Source: G963676655 sp963676655 (GTDB lineage Bacteria > Verrucomicrobiota > Lentisphaeria > Victivallales > Victivallaceae). Taken from it: DNA of 64,000 nucleotides. The stretch lies in contig CAXXKX010000003.1 in NCBI GenBank assembly GCA_963676655.2, forward strand, positions 5,084,001 through 5,148,000. The letters run 5' to 3'. Under the pieces are notes generated by a model. That model worked only from the letters and a program-made list of their open reading frames with translations, ran no database searches and was not told the DNA's origin. Position 1 is the stretch's first letter; each line of letters opens with the position of its first letter. Of this stretch, positions 1 through 8,679 are shown in pieces. The translations under genes were made by a program, and so were the position numbers.

Positions 1-306
1 CGCTGGTCACCAGACCGGCACACGGTAAAGCATGAATGGTCTTTCCCCTGTGATATTATTCATTACTGATCGCATTTTTAGTTTTTTAGACCATTTTTCA
101 GGAATCTTTTGTGTTGATTAATTCTTTTACTATTAGTTGTTTATGTATTTTTATTAAACCAAGTGATGATTTAATTTTATTAAATTTTAAATTATCTAAC
201 GCAAAGAAAATGACGTATCCCCGGGAGCGCTGGTCGCCAGACCGGCACACAGTAAAGCATGAATGGTCTTTTCCCAATGATATTATTAACTTCTGATCGC
301 ATTTTT
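1..306. repeat. Diverged 79-bp direct repeat pair (1-79 and 228-306)
   Basis: Bases 1-79 and 228-306 are the same sequence with scattered substitutions; both begin CGCTGGTC(A/G)CCAGACCGGC and end in CTGATCGCATTTTT. The second copy contains the short hairpin CTGGTCGCCAG. The 148 bases between the copies are very AT-rich and carry no convincing gene. A short open frame at 111-296 runs across the second copy but lacks coding character. The GC-rich palindromic head resembles REP-type dispersed intergenic elements. Whether it recurs elsewhere in the genome cannot be seen here, and the first copy may continue beyond the left edge. Confidence 0.75.
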
Positions 307-313
307 GACCATT

Positions 314-835
314 TTAGCAAATTTCTGTTTCCTCCTCAGTATTAGATTTTGCGACGATTTGTACTCTAAATTCAATAACTTTTATTAACGCGTCAAAGTT
401 ATTAAGAAGGCTGCTGAATTGTCCAATTTTTCTGCCGTAGTCGTCTCGGATAATCGCTACTCGTTCTAATTTGCCGGTAAGCTGTATATCTTTTTCAACA
501 ATTTTTATCAAAGCGATTTGTGCGAAAGGAATTTTTTTTGTTGAAACGATGTTTGAAAGGCACAGATAGTGATCATTAAGCTCTACCTTTGTGATTATTT
601 TCATGTCTTTGTATAAGAGAAAAACCATCAATCCGACAGCGGCAAATGTTGTTATTAAAATTATGGGGATAAATATGTTTCCACGGATTGAATATATATT
701 TATTAGGATTATCAGTGGAATTAAAAAGATCAGCGTAACAAATGAACATAGGACAATGCTAACGACCATAGAAATAATAACCCTATTATGAGCAGTTAGT
801 TTTTTATCCTCGCTTCTCTTACTTTCATCCGCCAT
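314..835 (-). CDS. Small two-helix membrane protein, unknown function
   Basis: I do not recognise this 173-residue protein. After a charged N-terminus (about 20 residues) there are two hydrophobic segments, roughly residues 21-47 and 54-73, then about 100 polar residues with beta-rich character (PFAQIALIKIVEKD). This two-helix plus soluble-domain layout resembles small bacterial PH-like membrane proteins, which is only an analogy. A strong Shine-Dalgarno (GGGAGGG) lies 8 bases before the ATG. The gene stands alone, divergent from the LacI-type regulator downstream. Its stop falls close to the right-hand repeat copy. Confidence 0.7.
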   Translation of the reverse strand: MADESKRSEDKKLTAHNRVIISMVVSIVLCSFVTLIFLIPLIILINIYSIRGNIFIPIILITTFAAVGLMVFLLYKDMKIITKVELNDHYLCLSNIVSTKKIPFAQIALIKIVEKDIQLTGKLERVAIIRDDYGRKIGQFSSLLNNFDALIKVIEFRVQIVAKSNTEEETEIC

Positions 836-1173
836 TATTTAGCCCTCCCTCGGAATTTTCAACGTTACCGATGATATATATTAAAATAAATGCGTTTTCA
901 TTATAAACAAATTATTAAAAAAATAATGTTACCTCTAAGTTATCATGAAATACGTTTTTTCAGGTGATAAATTTATAAACTTGGAAATTGCTAATGAAAT
1001 CGGCCAATTAAAATAACAAATCAGTCCATTTGCCGCGTCCTGGTGTTATTGGCTGTCCCGGACAATCCATTGCTGATCTTCCCATGCATAATTATGGATT
1101 TTTTTGAATATTCAAAACAACCTCGAATATTCCTTGGAAAGCTACTTATTTTCCGCTTTTTAATCATGGACTA
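836..1173. other. Intergenic region without a recognisable gene
   Basis: This stretch lies between two divergent genes and is AT-rich, apart from a more balanced segment around 1020-1090. I see no RNA gene and no open frame with coding character. The only clear signal is the regulator promoter at its right edge. Confidence 0.6.
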
Positions 1174-1202
1174 TTGACAAAATCACGGCTATCATATATA
1201 AT
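1174..1202 (+). promoter_or_regulatory. Consensus sigma-70 promoter of the LacI-type regulator
   Basis: TTGACA at 1174-1179 and TATAAT at 1197-1202 are separated by exactly 17 bases, a perfect match to the housekeeping consensus. The predicted transcription start is near 1209, about 34 bases before the ATG at 1243. Confidence 0.88.
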
Positions 1203-1205
1203 TTA

Positions 1206-1219
1206 GTTAAACGGTTAAC
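1206..1219. promoter_or_regulatory. Putative LacI-family operator at the transcription start
   Basis: GTTAAACGGTTAAC is a nearly perfect palindrome with the central CG typical of LacI-family operators. It begins 4 bases after the -10 box and covers the predicted start site, which is the position expected for autorepression by the regulator encoded just downstream. A related half-palindrome, TTAACCGTTAA, lies at 10371-10381 before the esterase gene. Confidence 0.6.
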
Positions 1220-1242
1220 AAAAACTTGAAAACTGAATAATT

Positions 1243-2280
1243 ATGAGCAAAGTCACATTAAAACAGGTTGCGGAAAGGGCCAGGACCAGCAAGGCCGCGG
1301 TTTCGCTGGTACTGAACTCTAAACAGTATCACCGGGTATCGGCCTCGACGCGTGAAACGATTGAAAGGGTTGCCCGTGAGTTGAATTATCGACCGAACTT
1401 CCAGGCGCAATCGCTGGCGCTGGGCAAGACCAATAATATCGCGGTTACTTTGAACAGCATGACGCCGTTTTATCAGGAGTATGCCAGAATCCTGACCGGT
1501 TTGTTCGAGACGTCCGGTTTTAATATTTTCGCTTTTGAAACTTATTCTGATCCGGCGCGTGAAGCGAAGGTATTGAAGATTATCAATCAGGGCATGTTTG
1601 ACGGCTGTATTTGTCTTGAATACAACCAGACCAATCGCAAGGTTTACGATTCGCCACGCCATCAGGTGCCGACTATTTTTCGCGGCTGGAACGTGCTGGA
1701 TAACTATCCGCCGCATATGTTGAAAATCAATTATCTGAGTTCGATCGAGCGTTTGTTCGCGCATCTGGTTGATGAAGGCTGGAGCAAACTTTGCATCATC
1801 ACCGATTCGCAATCCCGGGACAACAAGGCTAGCGACCCGGTCAGGAAAAACATTTACACCGAAATGCTGGAAAAATATGATTTGCGGATCAAGGACAAAA
1901 ACTGGATCATGGTTCCGTCTGACTGTCCGGATTATATGAGTTACGTGCATAAGCGTTGTGTCGAGGTGCTGTCCGCCGATAAGTCGGTTGACACGTTGAT
2001 CGTGCAAAGCGCATCCGAGGTTCCGGCTGTATATAAGGCCGCGAACGACTGCGGGCGGACTATCGGGAAGGATATTGCCATTTCCACTTTTGACCGGGTA
2101 CCGATCCTTAACTATATGGTGCCGGAAGTCACCCATATTTATGAACCGGTCGAGAAAATTGCGGAAATGTTGACGAATGAAGTCGTCGGTATCATTAATG
2201 AAAAATCTCCGGTCGATAAACTGTCGGCATGTGAGATCGCGACAGAACTGGCGATAATGCCGTCAACCCGGCGTATATGA
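1243..2280 (+). CDS. LacI/GalR-family transcriptional regulator
   Basis: This 345-residue protein has the standard LacI-family build. An N-terminal helix-turn-helix at about residues 4-24 (TLKQVAERARTSKAAVSLVL) and a hinge helix near residues 50-62 (NYRPNFQAQSLALGKT) are followed by a periplasmic-binding-protein-like sugar-sensing domain to the C-terminus. It heads a co-directional group of a pseudopilin and Asp-box proteins, so it probably senses a sugar released from their substrate and controls them. The consensus promoter and overlapping palindrome just upstream suggest that it represses itself. The ligand cannot be deduced from sequence alone. Confidence 0.93.
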   Translation: MSKVTLKQVAERARTSKAAVSLVLNSKQYHRVSASTRETIERVARELNYRPNFQAQSLALGKTNNIAVTLNSMTPFYQEYARILTGLFETSGFNIFAFETYSDPAREAKVLKIINQGMFDGCICLEYNQTNRKVYDSPRHQVPTIFRGWNVLDNYPPHMLKINYLSSIERLFAHLVDEGWSKLCIITDSQSRDNKASDPVRKNIYTEMLEKYDLRIKDKNWIMVPSDCPDYMSYVHKRCVEVLSADKSVDTLIVQSASEVPAVYKAANDCGRTIGKDIAISTFDRVPILNYMVPEVTHIYEPVEKIAEMLTNEVVGIINEKSPVDKLSACEIATELAIMPSTRRI

Positions 2281-2334
2281 AATTTTTGATTTCTTGATTA
2301 TAAACATTAACAAAAATTTGCAGGAGGCAAGAAA

Positions 2335-3066
2335 ATGCAGGTAACAAATAATCGGAAGAGAACAGTTTTTACGCTCATCGAGCTGCTTGTGGTGATTGCG
2401 ATCATTGCGATACTGGCCAGTATGCTCCTCCCGGCATTGAACAAGGCGCGGGAAAAGGCGAAAAAAATCAGTTGTGCGTCGAACCTCAAACAGATCGGAT
2501 TGGCATTGGGGATGTACCACAGCGATTATCAGAGTTATCCGATCCGGGCCTATGGTACGGTGGCGAACACATGTTACTACAATTATCAGGGACATAACAA
2601 TTCATATATGTTCGGACTCGGCTTGCTGTCGCACACTAATTATGTATCAACCCCGCTGCCTTTCAAGATTTACTGGTGCCCGGAAGACAAGAGTAATCGT
2701 CAGCCGACCAAATTGTCTCGTTCGCAATTTAACGCCGATGACAGCAGCGGTGTCAGTTACCGTTATTCCTGGCCCAGGCTGATAGAACCCGGAGTCGGCT
2801 TTACAAACGGCAGATTTATCAAACAGGTGCCGGAACCGACCCGTCTCGGTCTGGTGTCGGAAAATTACGGTGGTGACAGCAACGTCTACAACCGCTATAA
2901 ATACGGCAACCATTTTGACGGATCAAACGTTTTGTTCTATGACCTTCATGTGAAATTTGAAATGAGCAACAATCCGGCAAACTGGGCCTATTACGGCAAC
3001 ATCTTTATGAAAAACGATGTAGACTACAAGGCCAGATACCTTGGCACAATGGGTACTACGCCCTGA
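2335..3066 (+). CDS. Type II secretion-like pseudopilin (prepilin N-methylation domain)
   Basis: The protein has 243 residues. A short basic leader is followed by the type IV pilin/T2SS pseudopilin signature FTLIELLVVIAIIAILA from about residue 12, with the conserved Glu at position +5, then the amphipathic stretch LLPALNKAREKA. The C-terminal part contains GNHFDGSNVLFYDLHV, like the His-x-Asp-Gly tail of DUF1559-type pseudopilins. The residue before the cleavage Phe is Val, not the canonical Gly. An AGGAGG ribosome site lies at 2322-2327. It sits 54 bases after the LacI-type regulator and 33 before a secreted Asp-box protein, so it is probably co-transcribed with them. It may be a dedicated secretion or surface-binding component for that locus, which is inference. 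Confidence 0.9.
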   Translation: MQVTNNRKRTVFTLIELLVVIAIIAILASMLLPALNKAREKAKKISCASNLKQIGLALGMYHSDYQSYPIRAYGTVANTCYYNYQGHNNSYMFGLGLLSHTNYVSTPLPFKIYWCPEDKSNRQPTKLSRSQFNADDSSGVSYRYSWPRLIEPGVGFTNGRFIKQVPEPTRLGLVSENYGGDSNVYNRYKYGNHFDGSNVLFYDLHVKFEMSNNPANWAYYGNIFMKNDVDYKARYLGTMGTTP

Positions 3067-3099
3067 TTTATTATCTAAATCTTAAAAACGGATATTTTT

Positions 3100-5259
3100 A
3101 TGCACAGAATTCTTGTAACAGGACTTGCTGTTTCCTCTTTAACCCTGGGTGTCAGTGAAGCCGGAGACGGTTGGACCCAGATCGGTCCCGGCGGCGGTGG
3201 ACGCTTCCGGCTGCCGGCGATTTCCCGCGACGGTAAAAAAGCAATACTGGCGACCGATATGGGGTCATGTTTTTACGGCGATTTGCATAATGACGCTTTC
3301 AATATAGTTGACAACACGCATCTGGCTTATTTCTACAAAGGCGGTTTTTTCTACCATCCGACAAAAAATGACCTGGTTTTCAGCGGTTCAAAAAGAGGTT
3401 TTGCCGTCAGCGATAATGGCGGCAAAACCTGGTCAGGTTTGCAAGGTCCGTGGGAACAGGTGCAATGGGACGGTAAATGGCCGGCGCCGTTCATCGGCCC
3501 GGAAATAGTCGCATTCAATCCGAATAAACCGGCAACAGGTTATGCTTGGTTTGAAAACTTCAGGCATCTGGGTAAAACGGCGATGTACAAGTCCCTGGAC
3601 TATGGTAAAAACTGGCAGGCGGTTACGCTGCCGGAGTTTCAGACCGGAAGACTGAGAAGTATTTTGTACCTGCAGGATGGCTCTTCATTGTGGGGTTTTG
3701 AAAAAGCGTTAATGCGCAAAGCTCCGGATTCGGATAAGCTGGTTATGGTTAAAGCGCTGGAGGGCAAGGCCAAACTTACCGCCTTCACTGGCGCTAGAGG
3801 CAAATATTATGCCGCGATAGCCGCAGGTTCCAATGGATATCTGCTGATCAGTTCTGATGGCGGTTCCAACTGGACGCGTCAGACCGTCGGGAGTGATTAT
3901 TCCATGCGCTGTATGGCGGCGTCTCAGCAGAATCCAGATATCGTTTATTTCTGCATGAACGTACCGGGACGCGCGACTCTGGGCAATCTTGGAAAGGCAA
4001 CCGTATACAAAACGACTGATGGTTTCAAAACGCGTCATCAGGTGTTTTTTCGCAATCCGGAGATGAAGCTGTTCAATATTACTAATCCGGCCTGGACCTC
4101 GGAGGCCTGGGGCTGGGGCGTCATTCCTCAAGATTTGGCGGTTTGTCCGACCAATAGCGATATTGTGATGACGACTGACGCAACTCAGGCATATATCAGC
4201 CGCAACGGCGGCAAAACCTGGAAAATTCTGGCCACGCAGTCAGCCGGTAAAGGCTTAACTTATGGCGGCGGCATGCCGGTTATGAGTGCTTACAATTATT
4301 ATTTTGATCCGCATAACCGTGCCAACCGGTATATTGCCATGAACGATTTTTCCAATTGGTTCAGCTATGACGGCAACAAGACCTGGGCGCAGTATAACAA
4401 AGGCAATAAGTTCCCGCATAATGTATATTCGATGGTGTTCGATCCGGCGGTTCCCGGTAAAATCTGGGCGGGAGCATGCAAAAGCCATGACTTTCCGCAC
4501 TGGAAATGGTTGAGCCGCAACCGCAAACTGAAAGACCTCGGCGGCGTAATGCTGAGTACCGATTACGGACGCACTTGGACCATGCTCAGCAATAAGACCG
4601 GTTTGCCCGTCGGTAATGTGACCGGATTGGCTCTTGACCCGAAATCTCCGGTCGAAGCCCGGCGGCTTTGGACGACAATCTGGAACAAAGGAGTTTTTAC
4701 CAGCAGCGACGGCGGTAAATCCTGGCGGGAAATCAATAAAGGCATCAGTACATATAATCGTCGAATGTTCGGGGTGACGCTTGACAAGTTTGGTCGTCTG
4801 TGGACCCTGTCTTCATTGCAGGGCGGGGCGCTTTATCTCAGCGCCGACAACGGGGAAAACTGGAAAATGGTTTTGCGTGACCGCAATTTTCAGATGCTGA
4901 CAAAAGTGACGCCAAGTCGCAAGGATCGAAATCTTATTTATGTTTCGTCCCTTACCAACAGTCCAATGGGTAAAGGAACGTCCATCATGAAAAGTGTTGA
5001 CGGCGGCAAGACCTGGCAGCCAATTTTCAAGGATAAAGCCTGCTGGGGAGTCTATCTGCATCCTGAAAATGAAAAGGTCGTTTTTGCCTGTACCTACAGT
5101 GATGGCCTCTGGCTGAGTCGCGATGGCGGCTCGACCTGGAAAAAGGTTGAAAAGTTTCCCGCTTTATCACCGATCAGCGTCACTTTCGACCCTGAAGATG
5201 CAAATTGCTTATACGTCAACTGCTTCGGGAACGGGGTCTGGAAAGGACGTCTTGATTGA
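3100..5259 (+). CDS. Secreted Asp-box (BNR) repeat protein, GH74/Ycf48-like propeller
   Basis: The 719-residue protein starts with a short signal peptide (cleavage probably near VSEA-GDG). It carries at least eight Asp-box motifs, including SDNGGKTW, SSDGGSNW, SRNGGKTW, STDYGRTW, SSDGGKSW, SADNGENW, SVDGGKTW and SRDGGSTW, spread over its length, as in sialidase-fold and GH74 beta-propellers. The opening WTQIGPGGGG resembles the start of GH74 enzymes. A glycan-active or glycan-binding role outside the cytoplasm is likely, but catalytic residues cannot be assigned by eye. It overlaps the next gene by 4 bases. A full paralogue without a signal peptide lies two genes downstream (6169-8352). Confidence 0.85.
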   Translation: MHRILVTGLAVSSLTLGVSEAGDGWTQIGPGGGGRFRLPAISRDGKKAILATDMGSCFYGDLHNDAFNIVDNTHLAYFYKGGFFYHPTKNDLVFSGSKRGFAVSDNGGKTWSGLQGPWEQVQWDGKWPAPFIGPEIVAFNPNKPATGYAWFENFRHLGKTAMYKSLDYGKNWQAVTLPEFQTGRLRSILYLQDGSSLWGFEKALMRKAPDSDKLVMVKALEGKAKLTAFTGARGKYYAAIAAGSNGYLLISSDGGSNWTRQTVGSDYSMRCMAASQQNPDIVYFCMNVPGRATLGNLGKATVYKTTDGFKTRHQVFFRNPEMKLFNITNPAWTSEAWGWGVIPQDLAVCPTNSDIVMTTDATQAYISRNGGKTWKILATQSAGKGLTYGGGMPVMSAYNYYFDPHNRANRYIAMNDFSNWFSYDGNKTWAQYNKGNKFPHNVYSMVFDPAVPGKIWAGACKSHDFPHWKWLSRNRKLKDLGGVMLSTDYGRTWTMLSNKTGLPVGNVTGLALDPKSPVEARRLWTTIWNKGVFTSSDGGKSWREINKGISTYNRRMFGVTLDKFGRLWTLSSLQGGALYLSADNGENWKMVLRDRNFQMLTKVTPSRKDRNLIYVSSLTNSPMGKGTSIMKSVDGGKTWQPIFKDKACWGVYLHPENEKVVFACTYSDGLWLSRDGGSTWKKVEKFPALSPISVTFDPEDANCLYVNCFGNGVWKGRLD

Positions 5260-6194
5260 GTTTGCGCCGGCAAATATTACCGCTGATTGTTCTCTTTTTA
5301 TCTGTTTGCGTGGTCGCAAAGGAATGTCGAGTCATTACTTTGAGTAACAAATCGGCTGAACTTGGCGTATACCCGGAACATGGAAGGATCGTTGTTTTCA
5401 AACTCAGACAAGGACATAATGTCCTGTGGCGCAATTCGGGTAAATTGGAAGCCGCGATTCTCAAAGGCTGGAAAAATTACGGCGGAGACAAGGTGTGGTT
5501 GATCCCGCAGAATATGCGGCATTCCGCTTTCGGTAATCGGCTGCCTGATCCTGATATCGACGGCAAGCCGTGGCGGATAATTAAACAATCGAAAAACTCG
5601 GTAACCATTCAGAGCCGTTTGAGCAAAGTGCTTGGATGTATTGTTGAAAGAAAAATAACTCTTGATCCGGTTAAATCGGTTGCCACAATCGATAATCGGG
5701 TAATTCAGAAAAATAAAACGCCGTTTCCGGTCCATATCTGGCAGGTTTCGCAGGTGGTAAAACCTGAATACGCCGTGATCGGTCTGGATAATCGGATATT
5801 CCCGGGACGTAAACCATATTTCCGGCATCGCGGTCTAAAATCCGGTTCAAAAATAACCGGAACGGCTGATTATATAAAAATTGTTTTGCCGGGAAAAGAA
5901 TGGGATAAGGTAAATGCCTGGGGAAAATGGTTGGCGGCGGCGTATCCGGGATGTATATTTATTCAGGCGGTAAAACTTGAGAATAATCAGCCGTACCCGG
6001 AAAACAGTTCGGTACAGGTTTACGGCAATGAAGATTATATGGAAATGGAAACATTGTCGCCGCTGGTTCATTTGCAGCCGGACGGAACATATTGCAACCG
6101 GGTGGTCTGGGGATTGTTGGCAACGGAAAAAAATAAAGTTGTAAATAAAATCAGGGATTTTGTGAAAAGTGAGCTTGAAACAAGAATTAAATGA
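5256..6194 (+). CDS. Secreted DUF4380/aldose-mutarotase-like protein
   Basis: The 312-residue protein has an N-terminal signal peptide (PLIVLFLSVCVVAKE). The segment that follows (VITLSNKSAELGVYPEHGR) has the opening strands seen in galactose-mutarotase-fold and DUF4380 proteins. The same kind of opening occurs in the large GH42-like protein at 15552-20126. The start is a TTG at 5256 that overlaps the stop of the preceding Asp-box gene; a second in-frame TTG at 5262 is also possible. The tight overlap implies translational coupling and function in the same carbohydrate pathway. Enzymatic activity is not established. Confidence 0.72.
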   Translation: MSLRRQILPLIVLFLSVCVVAKECRVITLSNKSAELGVYPEHGRIVVFKLRQGHNVLWRNSGKLEAAILKGWKNYGGDKVWLIPQNMRHSAFGNRLPDPDIDGKPWRIIKQSKNSVTIQSRLSKVLGCIVERKITLDPVKSVATIDNRVIQKNKTPFPVHIWQVSQVVKPEYAVIGLDNRIFPGRKPYFRHRGLKSGSKITGTADYIKIVLPGKEWDKVNAWGKWLAAAYPGCIFIQAVKLENNQPYPENSSVQVYGNEDYMEMETLSPLVHLQPDGTYCNRVVWGLLATEKNKVVNKIRDFVKSELETRIK

Positions 6195-8352
6195 ACCGTG
6201 GTCTCAGGTTACTCCCGGCGGTGGCGGCCGTACTATGTGGTGCGCCATGTCGCCGCACGACAGCCGGCAGCTTATGGCGGCGGGTGATATGGGCGGTGTG
6301 TTCCGCAGCGAAGATGGCGGCGCGAATTGGGAGTTTTGTGACTCGACGGTAATCGAAAGAGTTCCGCACGTAAACGGCTGCAGTCCGTGGGAATATATTG
6401 TTGACCGTCCCGGCGAGATTTGGGTAGGTTCCCGCACTTGTGGATTGTTGAACAGCCTGGATTACGGTAAGACCTGGCGGCGCGTCCCCGGTCCGTGGGA
6501 CGAGCTGGAGGCTTATGACTGGTTTCATTGTGCCGGACCGCATATAATCCGGTTTTGTGCGGACTATTCCTGTTTGGGGATAGCGGCCTGGAACAATTTC
6601 GGCAATGACTCGTCCCGGCGAATATTTATGACCAGAGATGCCGGTTTGAACTGGCTGCCACTGGATGTTTTCCCGTTTTCTTCTGATATTATGGAACTGG
6701 TTTATCGTGGTCCGGAAAGTATCTTTGCCATCTGTCGTGATGCCGTTGTTAAGATTGCGGCAGGAAAATATGAATTGATCGCGCTGCCCGAAGGGCATAC
6801 GGTAAAAGCGGCCTGCGGCTGCCGTGATACGGTTTATTTGATTATGGACGTTGTTTGTGAAGAACTTGCTGAGGCAAACTTGAGTATGCAGTCAGGCGCA
6901 AACACTGAATTGTGGAAACTCTGTTTGACATCCGAAAATATGTGCAAGGTCAAACTGTCGGTTGATAATGTCATGCTGAGTACGGTTGCCGCCTGCCGCA
7001 ACCGGCCGGATACAGTTTATCTCGGTATCAAAGGCGAGCCGGAATTATCGGGCGACCGGATCAGTACATTGCTGAAAAGCGTCGATGGCGGAAGCTCCTG
7101 GCAACCGGTGTTGTTCCGGCACCCGGACCAACCGGGATTCAACATCAGCCGCGACCGCTGGACTACCGGTGAATGGGGCTGGCAGACGCCGCCGTGGTCG
7201 GTTTTTGTTGATTACACTGATCCGGATAAAGTTACTTTTACCGATTTTACCATGTGCGGAGTGTCACACGACGGCGGCGGCAAATGGGAGATCGTTTCCA
7301 GCGCCCCGATGCGTGTTAACGAATCTCCCGCCGGGGGAATGCAGATGCTTACCGGCTGGAATTATTATATCAAGGGAAATTATCATTTTGGCGTGACGAC
7401 CGATTTTACCGCCTGGAAAAGTAGTGATGCCGGACGAAACTGGGTATTTTGTCCGCCGGATAAAACGCCCTGGCACAATAACATTTACGCTATCGCTTTT
7501 TTACCGGATGGCCGCATATTTGGCGCGGCTTCGTTGAAACACGATTTGCCGTACTGGCACCACATGCTGAGTCAGGGGACGCAGCCGCATTTGTGGCGCG
7601 GCGGTGTGGTTGTTTCTGCTGATGAAGGTTCCACCTGGACCCATCTTGAGCCGTCAATGTGTAATCTGCCTGATTTGCCGGCAACGGATATTCTTTATGA
7701 CAAAAAGCATAACCGGCTTTATGTCGCGTATGTTGGCGGCGGGGTTTATTATAGTGATGACCTTGGCGCTTCATGGACCGAATGCAATGCCGGCCTGCCG
7801 GTTGAAAATATGAATGCCCTGAGATTTAAAATGTCTCCGCAAGGTGAATTGTATCTTGTCGTTACCGCACGCTGGGACCGGGCAAGCGAAGTTGTTATAC
7901 CCGGATTCATCTGTAAATTAGATTTGGCTCAGCAAAAATGGCAGCTTGTCGATACTTCTCCTGAGATTGTTTTTCCGGTTAATCTGGAATTTTCAGAAGA
8001 CGGGAAAAAACTCTATGTGTCATGTTTTCAGTTATGGCGGGAAAAGCGAAAGATTGGCGGCGGTGCTTACGCCGAACCTGGTGCCTGGGTTATGGAATCC
8101 GGACACTGGCGCAAAATATATTCCGACTATCCGGTTTACAGCGTGAATCCTATTCCGGGTTGTAACGACTCATTGTTGATCTGTACGATCGGGCAAGGGG
8201 CCTTATTGAGTTGTGGTTCCGGCCATTGTTGGAATCGACTGCGTGGTTTACCGCCGGCCAATATTCATTCCGCAACTTTTGATCCTGAATATCCCGGAGT
8301 TGTCTATCTTACTACTTTTGGTCACGGCATCTGGCGCGGCCGGGTTTATTGA
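6169..8352 (+). CDS. Asp-box (BNR) repeat protein lacking a signal peptide
   Basis: This 727-residue protein is a paralogue of the one encoded at 3100-5259. It opens with WSQVTPGGGGRTMW, has a matching middle section around NISRDRWTTGEWGWQTPPW, repeats Asp boxes (SEDGGANW, SLDYGKTW, SVDGGSSW, SADEGSTW), and ends GHGIWRGRVY where the paralogue ends GNGVWKGRLD. It begins with a GTG at 6169 inside the end of the preceding gene (26-base overlap) and has no signal peptide. It is rich in cysteine, which fits a cytoplasmic location. The next Met would delete the conserved GGGG motif, so the GTG start is preferred. It probably acts on imported fragments of the substrate handled by its exported twin. 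Confidence 0.82.
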   Translation: MSLKQELNEPWSQVTPGGGGRTMWCAMSPHDSRQLMAAGDMGGVFRSEDGGANWEFCDSTVIERVPHVNGCSPWEYIVDRPGEIWVGSRTCGLLNSLDYGKTWRRVPGPWDELEAYDWFHCAGPHIIRFCADYSCLGIAAWNNFGNDSSRRIFMTRDAGLNWLPLDVFPFSSDIMELVYRGPESIFAICRDAVVKIAAGKYELIALPEGHTVKAACGCRDTVYLIMDVVCEELAEANLSMQSGANTELWKLCLTSENMCKVKLSVDNVMLSTVAACRNRPDTVYLGIKGEPELSGDRISTLLKSVDGGSSWQPVLFRHPDQPGFNISRDRWTTGEWGWQTPPWSVFVDYTDPDKVTFTDFTMCGVSHDGGGKWEIVSSAPMRVNESPAGGMQMLTGWNYYIKGNYHFGVTTDFTAWKSSDAGRNWVFCPPDKTPWHNNIYAIAFLPDGRIFGAASLKHDLPYWHHMLSQGTQPHLWRGGVVVSADEGSTWTHLEPSMCNLPDLPATDILYDKKHNRLYVAYVGGGVYYSDDLGASWTECNAGLPVENMNALRFKMSPQGELYLVVTARWDRASEVVIPGFICKLDLAQQKWQLVDTSPEIVFPVNLEFSEDGKKLYVSCFQLWREKRKIGGGAYAEPGAWVMESGHWRKIYSDYPVYSVNPIPGCNDSLLICTIGQGALLSCGSGHCWNRLRGLPPANIHSATFDPEYPGVVYLTTFGHGIWRGRVY

Positions 8353-8679
8353 TTCTGCTTTTACATTGTCGATTTAATTTTAATTATTTTTTGATAATTA
8401 ACAGATAGTTTGATTTTTAATATTGTGTAAAGTGTTTAATGGTAAAAGCTTGTTGTTTTATTTTGCTGTGCCGTTTTTCGTGTGAGAAGTAAAAAATATT
8501 TCAGTTTGCGGATGAAGTTTTGTCTTTAATCCGGCCTTTGATATCGCCATATCTCGTTGTATTGTCAAAAGACACTTGATAATATCGGACCGGGAATATA
8601 GAATAATAAATAGAGTCATTGTTCATTTATCGAATCTCAGTTTCAGTCTGAACCTTTTACAGTCAACGGGAGCAGGATT
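8353..8679. other. Intergenic region before the symporter gene
   Basis: These 327 bases contain no gene. An all-AT inverted repeat (arms 8380-8387 and 8394-8401) lies shortly after the Asp-box gene and could weakly aid termination. The promoter described separately sits near the right end. Confidence 0.55.
8576..8604 (+). promoter_or_regulatory. Candidate promoter of the SSS symporter gene
   Basis: TTGATA at 8576-8581 and TAGAAT at 8599-8604 are 17 bases apart, one mismatch from consensus in each box. The gene starts 75 bases further on, so the symporter can be expressed separately from the Asp-box genes. Confidence 0.55.

Noticed and set aside
1258..2136. 292-codon open frame on the minus strand
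   Set aside because: It is the antisense shadow of the LacI-type gene, which has clear domains, promoter and operator; the shadow shows no recognisable protein features.
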